A stretch of 64,000 bases of DNA from Chlorocebus sabaeus. Lineage: Eukaryota; Chordata; Mammalia; Primates; Cercopithecidae. Positions 11,834 through 23,799 of this stretch are shown in pieces (position 1 is the first letter of the stretch; each line of letters opens with the position of its first letter). The position numbers and the translations under genes are program-made. The notes below the pieces were generated by a model, which saw only the letters and a list, made by a program, of their open reading frames with translations, ran no database searches and was not told where the DNA came from. The stretch lies in NCBI RefSeq assembly GCF_047675955.1, contig NC_132912.1, forward strand, positions 20,124,500 to 20,188,499, written 5' to 3'.

Positions 11834-12588
11834 TATGGTTTCCAGCTGCATCCATGTCCCTACAAAGGACATGAACTCATGCTTTTTTATGACTGCATCG
11901 TATTCCATGGTGTATATGTACCACATTTTCTTAATCCAGTCTATCACTGATGGACAGTTGGGTTGATTCCAAGTCTTTGCTATTGTGAATAGTGCCACAA
12001 TCAGGAGATCGAGACCATCTTGGCTAACCCGGTGAAACCCTGTCTCTACTAAAAAAATACAAAAAAACTAGCCGGGCGAGATGGCAGGCGCCTGTAGTCC
12101 CAGCTACTCGGGAGGCTGAGGCGGGAGAATGGCGTGAACCCGAGAGGCGGAGCTTGCAGTGAGCTGAGATCCGGCCACTGCACTCCTGCCCGGGCGACAG
12201 AGCTAGACTCCGTCTCAAAAAAAAAAATAAATAAATAAAAATAAAAAATAAACATACATGTGTATGTGTCTTTATAGCATGACTTATAATCCTTTGGATA
12301 TATACCCAGTAATGGGATGGCTGGGTCAAATAGTATTTCTAGTTCTAGATCCTTGAGGAATCAACACACTGTTTTCCACAATGGTGGAACTAGTTTACAG
12401 TCCCACCAACAGTGTAAAAGTGTTCCTATTTCTCCACATCCTCTCCAGCACCTGTTGTTTCCTGACTTTTTAATTATTGCCATTCTAGCTGGTGTGAGAT
12501 GGTATCTCATTGTGGTTTTGATTTGCATTTCTCTGATGACGAGTGATGATGAACATTTTTTCATGTGTCTGTTGGCTGTATAAATGTC
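11834..12588 (-). mobile_element. LINE-1 5' portion, inverted arm of a twin-primed insertion
   Basis: Reverse-complement L1 ORF2/3' sequence from 'tggtttccagctgcatcc' to 'gttggctgtataaatgtc'. At about 12588 it switches to L1 in the opposite orientation, beginning a few bases downstream of where the inverted arm starts in L1 coordinates. An Alu fragment lies inside at about 12001-12250. The whole composite (11834-12893) is bracketed by a perfect 15-bp duplication, aaaaatggagagaat, at 11819-11833 and 12894-12908. Confidence 0.9.
12001..12250 (+). mobile_element. 5'-truncated AluY (Old World monkey type) inside L1
   Basis: Begins at about Alu position 60 ('caggagatcgagaccatc') and runs through 'gagatccggccactgc' to an A-rich tail. 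The L1 word 'gtgccacaat' / 'aaacatacatgtg' is split by it, with no clear target duplication. Confidence 0.85.
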
Positions 12589-12893
12589 TCAGCAAACTAC
12601 TGTCGCAAGAACAGAAAACCAAGCACTGCATGTTCTCACTCATAGGTGGGAATTGAACAATGAGATCACTTGGACACAGGAAGGTGAACATCACATACCA
12701 GGGCCTATTGTGGGGAGGGGGGAGGTGGGAGGGATAGCATTAGGAGATATACCTAATGTAAATGATGAGTTAATGGGTGCAGCACACCAACATGGCACAT
12801 GTATACATATGTAACAAACCTGCACGTTGTGCACATGTACCCTAGAACTTAAAGTATAATAAAAAAATAAAAAATAAATAAATAAAATAAAAT
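12589..12893 (+). mobile_element. LINE-1 3' end, sense arm of the twin-primed insertion
   Basis: Starts 'tcagcaaactactgtcgcaag', passes 'cactcataggtgggaattg' and 'acatatgtaacaaacctgcac', and ends with an A-rich tail. It shares the 15-bp target duplication with the inverted arm. Confidence 0.92.
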
Positions 12894-13095
12894 AAAAATG
12901 GAGAGAATGTAGAACCCTAATTCAATATTTTTGATACTTCTTGAAGCTTGCTGGAAATATTTTTACATAAGGGAATGCTGAAACACAGAAAGTAAGTGAC
13001 CCATTTCTTCTTCATTTTGGCATTCCCAGTATTATAGCATATTTATTTATTTCTAGTTTACTAACCAGTCTGGCCCCCTTTTATCAATTATGCAT

Positions 13096-13459
13096 CGTAT
13101 TAGTCTGCTCTCATGCTACTAAATAAAGACATACCCAAGACTGGGTAATTCGTAAAGGAAAGAGATTTAATGGACTCACAGTTCCACATGGCTAAGGAAG
13201 CCTCACAATCATGGCAGAAGGCGAAGGAAGAGCAAAGTGACGTCTTACATGGTGGCAGGCAAGAGAGAGAGCATGTGTGGGGAAACTCCCCTTTATAAAA
13301 CCACCAGATCTCATGAGACTTATTCACTATCACAAGAACAGCGTGGGAAAGGTTCACCCCCATGATTCAATTACCTCCCTCAAGTTCCCTCCCATGACAC
13401 ATGGGAATTATGGGAGCTACAGTTGGAGATTTGGGTGGGGACACAGTCAAACCATGTCA
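13096..13459 (-). mobile_element. THE1/MST-type MaLR solo LTR, antisense
   Basis: A 364-bp element. On + it runs from (C)GTATTAGTCTGC, the reverse complement of the LTR 3' end, to AAACCATGTCA. It includes 'acagttccacatggct', 'cctcacaatcatggcagaagg' and 'ttggggtggggacac'-like words. A perfect 5-bp duplication, tgcat, flanks it at 13091-13095 and 13460-13464. No internal retroviral sequence remains. Confidence 0.9.
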
Positions 13460-13464
13460 TGCAT

Positions 13465-15060
13465 ATATTTGTAGGTTGTTTTAAAAAATTGATTTGCTTT
13501 AAAGCTATGTTTTCTCTTTATTACTGTTGTTTTTCTCTTCACATGTTCATCATTCCTCAAAACAATGCCATAAACTTTGAGGGTGAGACAAACTAAGACA
13601 ATATGAAATCTATTGTAATTTTGTTTTTGACTCTTAGTACCATGCATCCTGTTTTTTAAAAAAGGTTTTATTGTGCAAGATGTGAAAAAGTTGATTATGA
13701 GAATTTTTTACCCAAAAATAAATACGTAAAGAGAGATTCCATTAAGGTTTAGCTATACATTGTTTTACCATTTTGAAATATTATGAGTTTGAAAACAATT
13801 GCCCAACATAGCATGTCCTCTTTACCTGTCCTTCCTGTTAAGTTTTTAAAATACAATCCCAGAATTTCAATTACATATATATGATTTCATTTTAGAGGTA
13901 GCTGTTAATCCCATGAGACAGAAATATATTTGGATACTAGGCTTACCATTAAAAGTAACAGTATTTTCATAAAATTAGGTTGATTAAATATTCTCTTTAT
14001 TCTCTTTAGGGTAATAATTCTCTATGCTAGCATAATATATGCTATTAATGGTCAGATTAATTTATTTGATTGCTACTCTTTCTATGCTTGTTCTGTTTGA
14101 GACATATTTTCGTAATTAAAGTGATATGCTTAGAGGCACATACAAAATTCAGTAAAAAAGGAGTTTTCAGAATATCATTTATTTGTAAAACTGTTTCCAA
14201 TATTAGAAACTACAGAACATTGCTCACTCTGTAAAGTCTGGTTTGAGATCTCTAATGTTTGAGGAGAATTCATGCTTCTATTAATGTTAATAGCATAAGA
14301 ATGTAGAATGCCTGATATTTTGTTGTTGTTGTTGTTGCCATGGTTTATCATCATGTGATACACACAACATTCCTGTCAAGGACAGGTTACATATATGACA
14401 GTGATTCCGTATTTTTACTGTGACTTTTCTGTTTAGATACACAAATCATTACCATTGTGTTACAGCTGCTTACAGATTCCAGTACAGTAACCTGCTTTAC
14501 AGATGTGTAGCCTAGAACAGTAGACCATACCACATAGCCTAGATGTGAAGTAGATTATACTATCTAGGTTTGTGTAGGTACACTCCATAATGTTTGTACA
14601 ATGATGAAACTGCCTGATAACACGTTTCTCAGAAACTTGTCATTAAGCAACTCATGACTGTTTTTGTTAACAAAAGTGATGTCTAACAGCATTTTATAGT
14701 TTCCAAAATATATTCACATGTTTTTCTCAAGTAGATATTAACTCTAGTGTGATGACACTAGTTTTATTCTAACTTCCGTTTTGTAATCTTGAAGATAGAG
14801 GCTAGGAAAGTTATCTTTATTTTCAAAATGGTGTGCAGAGGGGTAACGTAGTATTAGATTCTAACTCTATGGCAAACGACATCAAACCTCCTAGAAAAAA
14901 TCCATTTACAGCTGATTAATTGCTTGTTAATCACTTCCTGAATCTGGGAGGCTAAGATTTTAAAGACTTGGAGAAGTTAGAAACAAAGAAAAAAGACTAG
15001 AGAAAAGTTTCGTTCTCTGACATTAAATGAGTAATAGTATTTTAAAAATCTGACTCATAG
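13465..15060. other. Unassigned AT-rich sequence with one repeat-like block
   Basis: No gene. The block 14470-14660 ('cagtacagtaacctgctttacag', 'catagcctagatgtgaagtag', 'acactccataatgtttgtacaa') resembles a dispersed primate repeat I have seen but cannot name. A short (GTT)n lies near 14322-14336. Confidence 0.4.
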
Positions 15061-15070
15061 AAGTATATTA

Positions 15071-15373
15071 GGCAAGATGTGGTGGCTCACGCCTGTAATC
15101 CCAGCTCTTTGGGAGGTCGAGGCGGGTGGATCACTTGAGGTCAGGAGTTCAAGACCAGCCTGGCTAACATGGTAAAACCCTATCTTTACAAAAATACAAA
15201 AATTAGCTCGGCATGGTAGTGCATGCCTGTAATCCCAGCTACTCCAGAGGCTAAAGCAGGAGAATCGTTTGAACCTGGGAGGTGGAGGTTGCAGTGAGCC
15301 AAGATGGCATCACAGCACTCCAGCCTGGGTGACAGAGAGAGACTCTGCCTCAAAAAAAAAAAAAAAAAAAAAA
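15071..15373 (+). mobile_element. AluS, sense
   Basis: A full-length Alu from 'ggcaagatgtggtggctcacg' to poly-A, flanked by the 10-bp duplication aagtatatta at 15061-15070 and 15374-15383. Confidence 0.93.
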
Positions 15374-15781
15374 AAGTATATTATTACCTTTCACTGGGAA
15401 TACCAGACTAAACAGTAACAGTTACTTTAGAAATGAGATTATTGGCCAAGTAGTTACAAGTAGGTAGAAAGAAAATACGCAGTTTTTCCACATAAGTTGA
15501 TTATGTGAAATTCTTAACTGAGTTATAATTTTTAGAAGTTGATTCTGAGTAAATTTTTGCAAAATTCTTTCAAAATTATAAATAGAAGTCAGTTATCAGT
15601 TTTTTTGCTAAGAAATAGATCAAGACAAATAACTGGATTTTTCCAAAAGCCTCCTTATATTAGAAAGCTTGAGTGGCAATTCTGATTAGTACTAGAAAAT
15701 GACATGGGTTTTTGAAAGTAATATATCTGGCATCTGGGGCTTTGTTACAAATCCAAACTTAATAAAACTTAACTATTTGTG

Positions 15782-16163
15782 TGTTCTGTGGAATAAAACT
15801 GTGCCCCCCATCCACTCCAAATGCATAGGTTGAAGCCCTAGGCCCCAGTGTGACTGTATTTGGAATCAAGGCCTTTAGGAAATAAGGTTAAATGAGACTA
15901 TAAGGGTGGGGCCCTAATCCCATGAGATTTGTGTTCCTATAAGAGGAGGAGAAGACTCCAGGGAACTCTCTCTCCATCTCCTGAGGACACAGGGAGAAAT
16001 CAGCCCTTTACAGGCCAGGAAGAGAGCCCTCAATGAAAACAGAATCAGCTGGAACCTTGATCTTGGACTTCCAGCCTCCAGAACTGTGAGACATAAATTT
16101 CTGTTGTTTAAGTCATCCAGTCTGTTGTACATTGTTATGGTAGCAGTATGTTATGTTAAGGCA
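15782..16163 (+). mobile_element. MaLR-like LTR (subfamily uncertain)
   Basis: Contains 'aaggttaaatgagac', 'gggtggggccctaatcc', 'cttgatcttggacttcc' and 'gaactgtgagacataaatttctgttg', ending near 'gttatgttaag'. This word order matches an old LTR whose end resembles MLT1. Confidence 0.55.
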
Positions 16164-17485
16164 GTATGCAAACAGTACCCAATTTCCAGCCCTGTTAAAT
16201 GTAGAACGGAAATTTCCATCTTTTACAAAGGGTGAATTTATTTTTTTAATTATTAGGACTTGGTAAGGCCCTCCATACCATAGTTGTTTATTTCCAGTGG
16301 ATTGGAAAATCACACTATCAAGAATTAACAGAAAAAATCAGTGGCTCTGAAAAATGAACATGCATTTTACCCACCACAATTATATTGTGCATTTGAAAGA
16401 TAGTTGTGCACATATACGCAAGACCCATAATTTATTCCATTTATGTAGATAATGCATAGGGTCTCCAAGATTCTTATATTCCCTGCAACACATTCATGAA
16501 TTTTGCCTCCAACTTTGGGGGCAATCTACAATTTATCAACAAAGATGATTATGTACCAATGGAATTGATACCAGTGCTAACTGTAACTAGCTACCTGCAC
16601 TAGCTATTCAAATACATGCTTTTATCTCTCTTAGTGAGGACCACTTAAATCAGGCAAATGGTCTTCTGATCTATACCTAGCAATCACTTTCTATTTACCC
16701 TGTGGCCAAAAGATCTTAGAAGCTTAGTTAAAAGGCATTCCATGAGAGATCTAGTTCAACTCCTTCCTACACAGACTAAAGCCCAGAACTTACAGTGGCT
16801 ATTTAGAGTCAGAACCTGTACTTCAGCTCAAATCTCCTCTGAGCTACATTATTTTAATGTTAATTTTATGTATTTTAGTAGAAATCACATACATATTGTA
16901 AACATTTTTTTTGAATCACACTTTTTATTGAGTTTGTGAAGCCCTCAGAAATCCCTTGTAAGTTGGCAGTGCACCTAACTCTGCCTCAGATTCTCTTTCT
17001 GGCATCTTCTATCTCATCACTCCATGCCTGGGAATAGTCTATGGGGCTCATTCTTGAAAAGGTTCAAGGTTTGTACCAGGGAGTAGATAAATAAAGGTGT
17101 AGCACGCCCAAGTAAAAAATATGTTCTATTTCATTTAGTAAATGAACCAGCATAAACACATACTAATATACCTCAAAATGCCTGTAGATCTAGGCAAGCA
17201 CTTAACTGTGCTGTGTTAATTTTGTTATGAGTTTGAAAGATCACAAGGGTATTGTGCTTTCATGGCCATATAGCTCACTCAACTCAGCATAGCGGAGAGG
17301 ACAATCTCATCTGTGAGACAGATTTTTACTGGGAAAATGGAAACTGTTTTATAATGGAAATACCACTGGAATCCTATCTTTAATGTATTGTACAGTATTC
17401 TGACCTCACAGTAAATTCACACACGTACACACACCCCACTCTACTACGTTTTTAGGAGGGTCACTTAACTAAACGTTTCTGAAGG
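16164..17485. other. Unassigned intronic sequence
   Basis: No gene or named repeat recognised. AT-rich with scattered short open frames of no recognisable family. Confidence 0.5.
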
Positions 17486-17773
17486 ACACGCCTAGAATCC
17501 CAGCACGTTGGGAGGCTAAGGCGTGCAGATCACGAGGTCAGGAGATAGAGGCTAACACAGTGAAACCCCATCTCTACTAAAAACACAAAAACATTAACCG
17601 GGTGTGGTGGCACGTGCCTGTAGTCCCAGCTACTTGGGAGACTGAAGCAGGAGAATCGCTTGAACCTGGGAGGCAGAGGTTGCAGTGAGCCGAGATCGCA
17701 CCACTGCACTCCAGCCTGGGCGACAGAGCGAGACTCCGTCTCAAAAAAAATTAAAAAATAAAATAAAATAAAT
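17486..17773 (+). mobile_element. Alu, sense, lacking the first ~20 bp
   Basis: Starts at 'acacgcctagaatcccagcac' rather than GGCCGGGCGCGG; the rest is dimeric with an A-rich (AAAAT)n tail. Confidence 0.88.
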
Positions 17774-19434
17774 CATACCTAGAAAAGTCAAAGATATTGC
17801 TAGAGGGATAGACCATGCTGCAAATAGATCAAGTAGGTGAAAATTCTTGGGAAATTGTGAAGATATGGGTAAACAACTGTAACAACACAGAAAAAATGTG
17901 CATAATGAGAGCTGGTGCAATAATCTGATATAACCAAGAGAAAACAGATGGATTGATTTTAATTCTTCTGACACTCTATCAGTAAACAGAATTGTGCACC
18001 ATGTAATTGTTCTTAGTGTCTGAAGAAGGTATTAATGTAATATTTGTTGATGGGTACTGAAGTCTATTCAAAGCTAATATGTAATTGTTCTTATCATGCT
18101 GAAATTGGGCTTGATTTAAGGATGCTGAATACTTTATATTCTGTTCTTAGGCTTTTCAAATGTGTTTAAATAACATTCATTTAATATAATTCTTTAGCAA
18201 CCCAGTGAAAGAAAGCTAAATACTATCATTCACTTTTTCCTGATAAAAAAATTAATGTGACTTAATTATCTGCCCACACCTCACTCCCTATAGGTCACCT
18301 TCTAAGGTAATTGAAAAAAGTGGAGATTCAAGGGTGGAACCTTTATCTCACGTTGCTTTCAATGAGGTCTGTTTCCAACCCGGCTAGGAGTCGTTACTCA
18401 TTCCACTGGTCAGCTCTTTAAGTCCAAGACCCCTGCCTTTTTCTGTATGATTTTACTTCTGGCAAAAGAGGGAATCTATGTGCAGGAAAGGCCACACTGA
18501 AATGAACTGAATGGATAACTGACTTCACTAAAGTGACAGCTCGTTAGGGACCAAGCCAGTGAGAACCAGAGATCAGTTCTCCTGTCTGCAAGTTTAATGT
18601 CTTCAACCACAGGCTATCTTCCTCCTCACCTTGGTTCCTTCCTGATCTACCCACAACTATGTCAGAATGTAGCTGTGTGTCCAGTTTACTGTCTATATAA
18701 ATGAGGGAAAAAAGGAGATGGTTTGGTGATGTTTCTGTAAAACACTTACAACAAAAAAATCACTTTATAAAGATTTGAACTCCAATCTCTCATTCCAAGT
18801 TTAGCAGAAATGAATATTTTACTGCATTTCTCTTAATGCTGATTTTGTTTATGGCAATTAGTAAAAAAAAAAAAAAAAAAAAATTGCATTCTACAGCAGT
18901 TAAGTTATCGAAGCTGGTATCCAAAAGAAAAGGTAGTGGAAATTTACATATCACTTGTTTCACAGAGTAATTTTAAGTTATTGACCTTGAATCTCCATAT
19001 TGAGTATCTGATCTATGGTATGTTAAAGGATTCTTTTTTGAGAACTTTACAACATACTTATGATAGAAATTCTAAAGAACTATTTACTGTGTATAGCATA
19101 TGGCCTTGTGTCTCTTGAACTATGTTGGCGGTTTGATTCAAAAAATCAACATTACCCTTGAGCATCTTCACATATTTTCTAAAGCTTTATATAGAGAAAA
19201 AGAAAAATGTGGTTTGCATATAATGTGTTTATTTTAAAAAATCCAAATAATACAGATGAGAGGGAGGAGAATGCTTCTAAATTCCGTCATCTGGAATTAA
19301 CCAGTCAGTATATGGTAAATATCTTCTACTCATATCTTTAGGCAAATTTTCAGAGAGGGTGGAGAAATAGGTGAGTAGAAATATGCACATTCATATTTGA
19401 ATAGCTGTAATTTTGTAAAATTGAGATTATAGCA
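17774..19434. other. Unassigned intronic sequence
   Basis: No gene. A ~21-nt A tract at 18864-18884 is not attached to a repeat I recognise. Confidence 0.5.
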
Positions 19435-19436
19435 TG

Positions 19437-20285
19437 AGTGCCGAAAAATAAAAATAAAATTCTAAGCTTCTAACCAGCTGAATTGACCCATTTTGGCCAA
19501 GAGGACCTCAGAGAAACCTTAACAGCTGAGTTCCCAGCCGTGGTGGGATGGAAGGTCAGTCATGCCTCAGTGCACCCCTTCCTTATTAACCCTTAACCAG
19601 AATTCTTTCTAAGGAGTAAGCAGAAATCAGCTCTGGAAAACAATAAACAGATGACTCGTTCCTTTATCACCCTTAGCCAGTCATCTGAGGCAGCCACTGG
19701 ACTCCCCCTCCCACTTTGCTGTTTCCGCATTACCACTCGCCAGTTTCCCAGTGCAACCCTTCCCGAAACTAGACTGCCACGTCTGGACAGGTTTCTGCTG
19801 ACTCAAGGAGGATGCCCAGTGAGAGTTTTGGTGTCCTTGGCTTCACCTTTCGATGTCAGGGGGGCCAGATCTCTACCCTTGGATCATGCTAACACCATTT
19901 TTTGTACATGTGACCCTTGAAGAGGCACAAAGCTCAATTGCACTTGTGCGTGTTTCTCCTTTCATAAATACTCAGGACTCCTCCTGTAGCTTATTGAATA
20001 CGTATACTCAGCTACCCTGATTAACATAAATCCCCATGTTGCTCTCGACTTTTGCTGGAGGATACCCTTCCCATTGCAGGGTGGCCAGTGGCCAGACTGT
20101 AGCTTGCAGGAGCTGCCTTGCAGAAGGACTGGTAGCTCCCAGCTGGTTTGTGAGTGGACTATTTGGAATGCAATGTGAGATAAAGATCCTATCCCCTCCC
20201 TCACCTTTCCCAATTTTATTAGAATTTGGAAAGGAGAAATAAAACTTTCTTTCCAAATTTATGAACCTCATGATTCTTCAGTTGA
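19437..20285 (+). mobile_element. ERV1-like solo LTR (tentative)
   Basis: A block of higher GC content than its flanks. It begins 'tgccgaaaaataaaaataaaa', continues 'ggccaagaggacctcagagaa', has a CT-rich mid-region, 'cataaatactcagg' and 'gagaaataaaactttctttcc'. The composition and word order fit a gammaretrovirus-like (ERV1, MER4-group-like) LTR. I see no gag, pol or env sequence beside it. The ends and family are uncertain. Confidence 0.5.
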
Positions 20286-21159
20286 CAATACTATGTTTGA
20301 GGAAAATAATGGGCTTTCAGTGCCTGGCATACAACCTGAAGGCCACTAGTTTCAGACTTTTACCTTAAACGGTTACCTAAAACATTAACATTTTGAGTTT
20401 ACTATTTTTAAAACTATATTTTTATACTTTCAGATTTGTCTGTTAATTGCCTGCTATGAAACATTAGATAGTTATTTTTATATTTTCATGGTTGATAGTA
20501 ATGGCATTCTGATTTATAACCATAATAATGAAATTGTCCTTTTTCCCTTTACATAATTTTCATGGATACAGTGCTCATCCATCAGAAGATTTGCTATAGT
20601 TTCTCTCTTCCCATAGATAGCCACATGCTGAATACAGCTAATAGTTATAGAATTTTTTATTAGAGGTGCATTGATTCACCCATTGGTTGATTCAGTGTAT
20701 AATTAGGCATTACATTTTTAAGAAGTTCTTATTGGTGGCATATTCTCTGTATATTTGTATGTATTAAAAATATATTTGTTTCCTATATATTTAAATTACA
20801 ACTTGACTGAACAGAAAAATTCTTGAGTCACAACTTTATTCTCTGAGATTGTATAAACATTGTTAATATCAGATGTTATGGAGAGGTACCAGGTACAAAC
20901 TTATTGAATTTTTTTCCTCCATATAGATAGCTCAATTTCTTTCTAGATGCCTATAAGACTTCCTTGTTTAATCTATTGAAAACCTCATTAGGAAATTTTG
21001 TGGTACTCAAAATTCTATGGCAGATTTTCTTAAGACATGATGTGGAAATTCAAGTCTTTATCTCAGAAAAATATTTTTCTAATATATCATTAATTTTTTT
21101 TCTACGACAACTACATATGCACCTGATCTCCTTTCTGTTCCCCTGCAATTTCTGTGCTG

Positions 21160-21558
21160 ACTTTTGTCTTGTCAGCTTGAGATGCCACAACAAAATACGA
21201 TAGGCTCGGTGGCTTAAAGAACAAAAATATTTTTTCTCACAGTTCTGGCAGCTAAAGGTCCTAAATCAAGGTGCCAGCTGTTTGGGTTCTTAGTGAGGGC
21301 TCCCTTTCTGGCTTATAAACAGCCTTCTTGCTGTATTCTCATATGAAAGAAAAAGAGACAATTAAAAAGAGAGGGAAGGAGAGGAAATGAATTTCGTATC
21401 TCTTCTTGCAAGGACACTAATCCTATTGACTAAGGACCCCAATCTTATGACATTATTTAGCCTTAATTACCTTCCTAAAGACTCTATCTCCAAATACAGG
21501 CACATTGGGCATTAGGAATTTTAGCAAGAGGACACCAACATTCAATCCATAGCATTCG
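21160..21558 (-). mobile_element. LTR-like old repeat, antisense (MaLR-like)
   Basis: 'ggcttaaagaacaaaaatatt', 'ttctcacagttctggcagct', then 'ctatctccaaatacaggcaca' and 'acattcaatccatagca' follow the order of a common old dispersed repeat. Its far end is similar in reverse complement to the element at 15782. Confidence 0.5.
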
Positions 21559-21769
21559 CCCTAGACATTTATCTCATTGTTCTTTTCCATTTCATGTTGT
21601 GTGTGCCTCGGAGCTATTTCCTGTGTCCTGACTGGTAATTTAGTCATGCTTATTCTGGCTAGTAGTGGGTTCATCTCTGTAATTCTTTACCTGACTACTG
21701 CCAGTTCACTCTTTCTCTCCTCTTGTTATTTCATCATGTGCTTTTGGTTTCTTATACCAGCATGTCTTT

Positions 21770-21801
21770 TTTTTTTGTTTTTTTGTTTTTTTGTTTTTTT
21801 A
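21770..21801. repeat. (TTTTTTTG)n low-complexity tract
   Basis: Runs of T separated by single G. Confidence 0.8.
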
Positions 21802-22145
21802 GATCACAGGAAACTCTTTTATTAACTCTTTATTTCTGAGGAGTGTAGTATTCACAAGTAATATTTTAAAATAGATTTACTTTTAAATGAATTGCGTAGC
21901 CCTTGTGAAATCACTCTTATAAGGATTCAATATATTTGTTAATACTTGGCAAGAACCATTCAAATTATAATCTTCCTTTATTAATTAAGGAATGATCTTC
22001 AAGAGGTGGCCGATTCATTCAGTGCTAAATAATCTTACTAAGAATTTTGATTATGTTTTAAGTATCCATGTATATCAAATGACTACTACACTGATAGTCA
22101 TATAACACATATTTGATCTTTTTTCTTTTTTGCTTTTTTTAAGTT

Positions 22146-22460
22146 CTAAATGAAATGAAGCTGGAGTTCAAATATCATTACTGCATGAGGCAATGTGAGG
22201 CATTCATAAACATTATCCATCATAAAAGCAACACCCATGATAGAAAAGAAGGCAGCATTTGGGTTAGGAATTATGTAGATTGATTGCTGCAGAACAGCTA
22301 AGTTGCAGTTATAACTTTTCCTCCGTATTTTTGGTGTAAGTCCTCTGTCTACAACTGCACATTTCCATGCATTTTCGAGAAACATGGATTTATACAATTT
22401 AATACCACATACTGTGCCATCTACTTTCTCTAACAGTTGCTTTCCTAAATGAATTGGCAA
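22146..22460 (-). other. Unidentified 104-codon open frame followed by an A-rich tail
   Basis: On the minus strand an open frame of 104 codons ends at 22146 and is followed within about 5 bases by an A-rich run (22109-22140 on +, T-rich). I recognise no domain and no parent gene. It could be a decayed retrocopy or a chance frame in AT-rich intron. I see no splice sites or promoter, and the flanks catataacac / catatcacag are only a partial match. Confidence 0.3.
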
Positions 22461-23258
22461 CTAGGCATATCACAGTAGTGTTTTGTTTTATTTTCTATGG
22501 TGTTAGAAATAGTTTGCTCTTGAACAGAAAATGAAAATCTTTGCACTCAAAGTGGCTTTTGACAACTCCTTAAGTGCCGTTGCTCCTAAAAAAGGATAAG
22601 ACGTGTTTTGAATAATTTACTAGTGCTAAAATGTCACATTTTTGAGAAATCTATTTTATGGTTTTTCTGAATATCTGAGCCAAACACCTCTCTGGAATTT
22701 AATAACTTGTGTCTCTGCCTTCCTAAGTAAACAATAAATTGTCTTCCTTTTTGAATAAAAGTTGCCATGACAACTTGGCAGGCGTGGGCTATGGAAGTCA
22801 GATACCGAGCTCTAGTATTTCAAAGATGTGATATTGTTTTTGGCAGCTCTGATTTAAGAAAAACTGAAGGTGTATTTTCACATTGTATATCAGTGGTGGA
22901 CTTCATAATTAGACTAAATTGTGTATATTTTTGCAGGTAATTCATTATTTAAGTACAATGATATTCTTGCTCTTTATGATAACTTCAAGACTCTTTCTTA
23001 ACTAATCACAGAAATCCAGAGATTAAGGAAAATGCCAAGGTTATTTTATAAATGCTGATTTCAAAAATTATCCTGAACTCAATTCTGAAATTTTGACATT
23101 TTAAAGAAAATATCTATTTAGTAATTACAGAGAAATTTTGCGGCATCAAAGAATCTGTTATATAATTCACCTAAAGGTTACATCTTTAACTTCAATTTTC
23201 CTGAAATCTTTGTAATAATACTGTCAATAGGGATAAAAATTTAATTTTGATTTAAACA

Positions 23259-23392
23259 CATTGAGTATTTTCTTCAAAACCATTCACTGAAAAAATAAAT
23301 GAATTATTATTTTACATAATAATTTAATTTTTAATTTTATAAAAATTTCAGTGAATGCTATAAAAGGGTGGCTTTGAAGAAAATATTCAATG
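23259..23392. repeat. Imperfect inverted repeat, MITE-like
   Basis: The left arm 'cattgagtattttcttcaaaacc' plus 'attcactgaaa' (23259-23292) is the inverted counterpart of 'tttcagtgaat' plus 'ctttgaagaaaatattcaatg' (23346-23392). The right arm has a ~15-nt insertion relative to the left. The AT-rich centre is itself palindromic (aattattat / ataataatt). Confidence 0.75.
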
Positions 23393-23590
23393 AAATGATT
23401 TCTAGGTGGCCTTGCTCAAAGTTGCTTAAGTTAGGTTGCAAGTAAAAAGGCCTGTTTTTTCAGTTATGATTCTTTCGGTTGACCATAACCTAATTCAAGG
23501 TGATCTAACAATAGAAAAAGACTCAAGGTTTCATGGAATGAACAAGTCCAGTAACAGGTCACACCTAGATAGACTTGCTCAGGGATCTGG

Positions 23591-23793
23591 CCCTTCCTTC
23601 CTTCCTTCCTTCCTTCCTTCCTTCCTTCCTTCCTTCCTTCCTTCCCTCCCTCCCTCCCTCCTCCCCTCTTCCCCTCCTTCCCTCCTTCCCTCCTCCCCTC
23701 CTCCCTTCCTCCCTTCCTCCCTTCCTCCCTTCCTCCCTTCCTCCCTTCCTCCCTTCCTTCCTTCCCTCCTTCCCTCCTTCCTCTCTTTCTCTC
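23591..23793. repeat. 203-nt pure pyrimidine (TTCC)n/(CTCCCTTC)n tract
   Basis: Every base is C or T on the + strand. It starts as (CTTC)n and becomes CCCT-rich with an 8-nt periodicity around 23701-23760. It adjoins the tail side of the antisense Alu fragment at 23800 and probably expanded from that tail. Confidence 0.95.
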
Positions 23794-23799
23794 ATTCTT

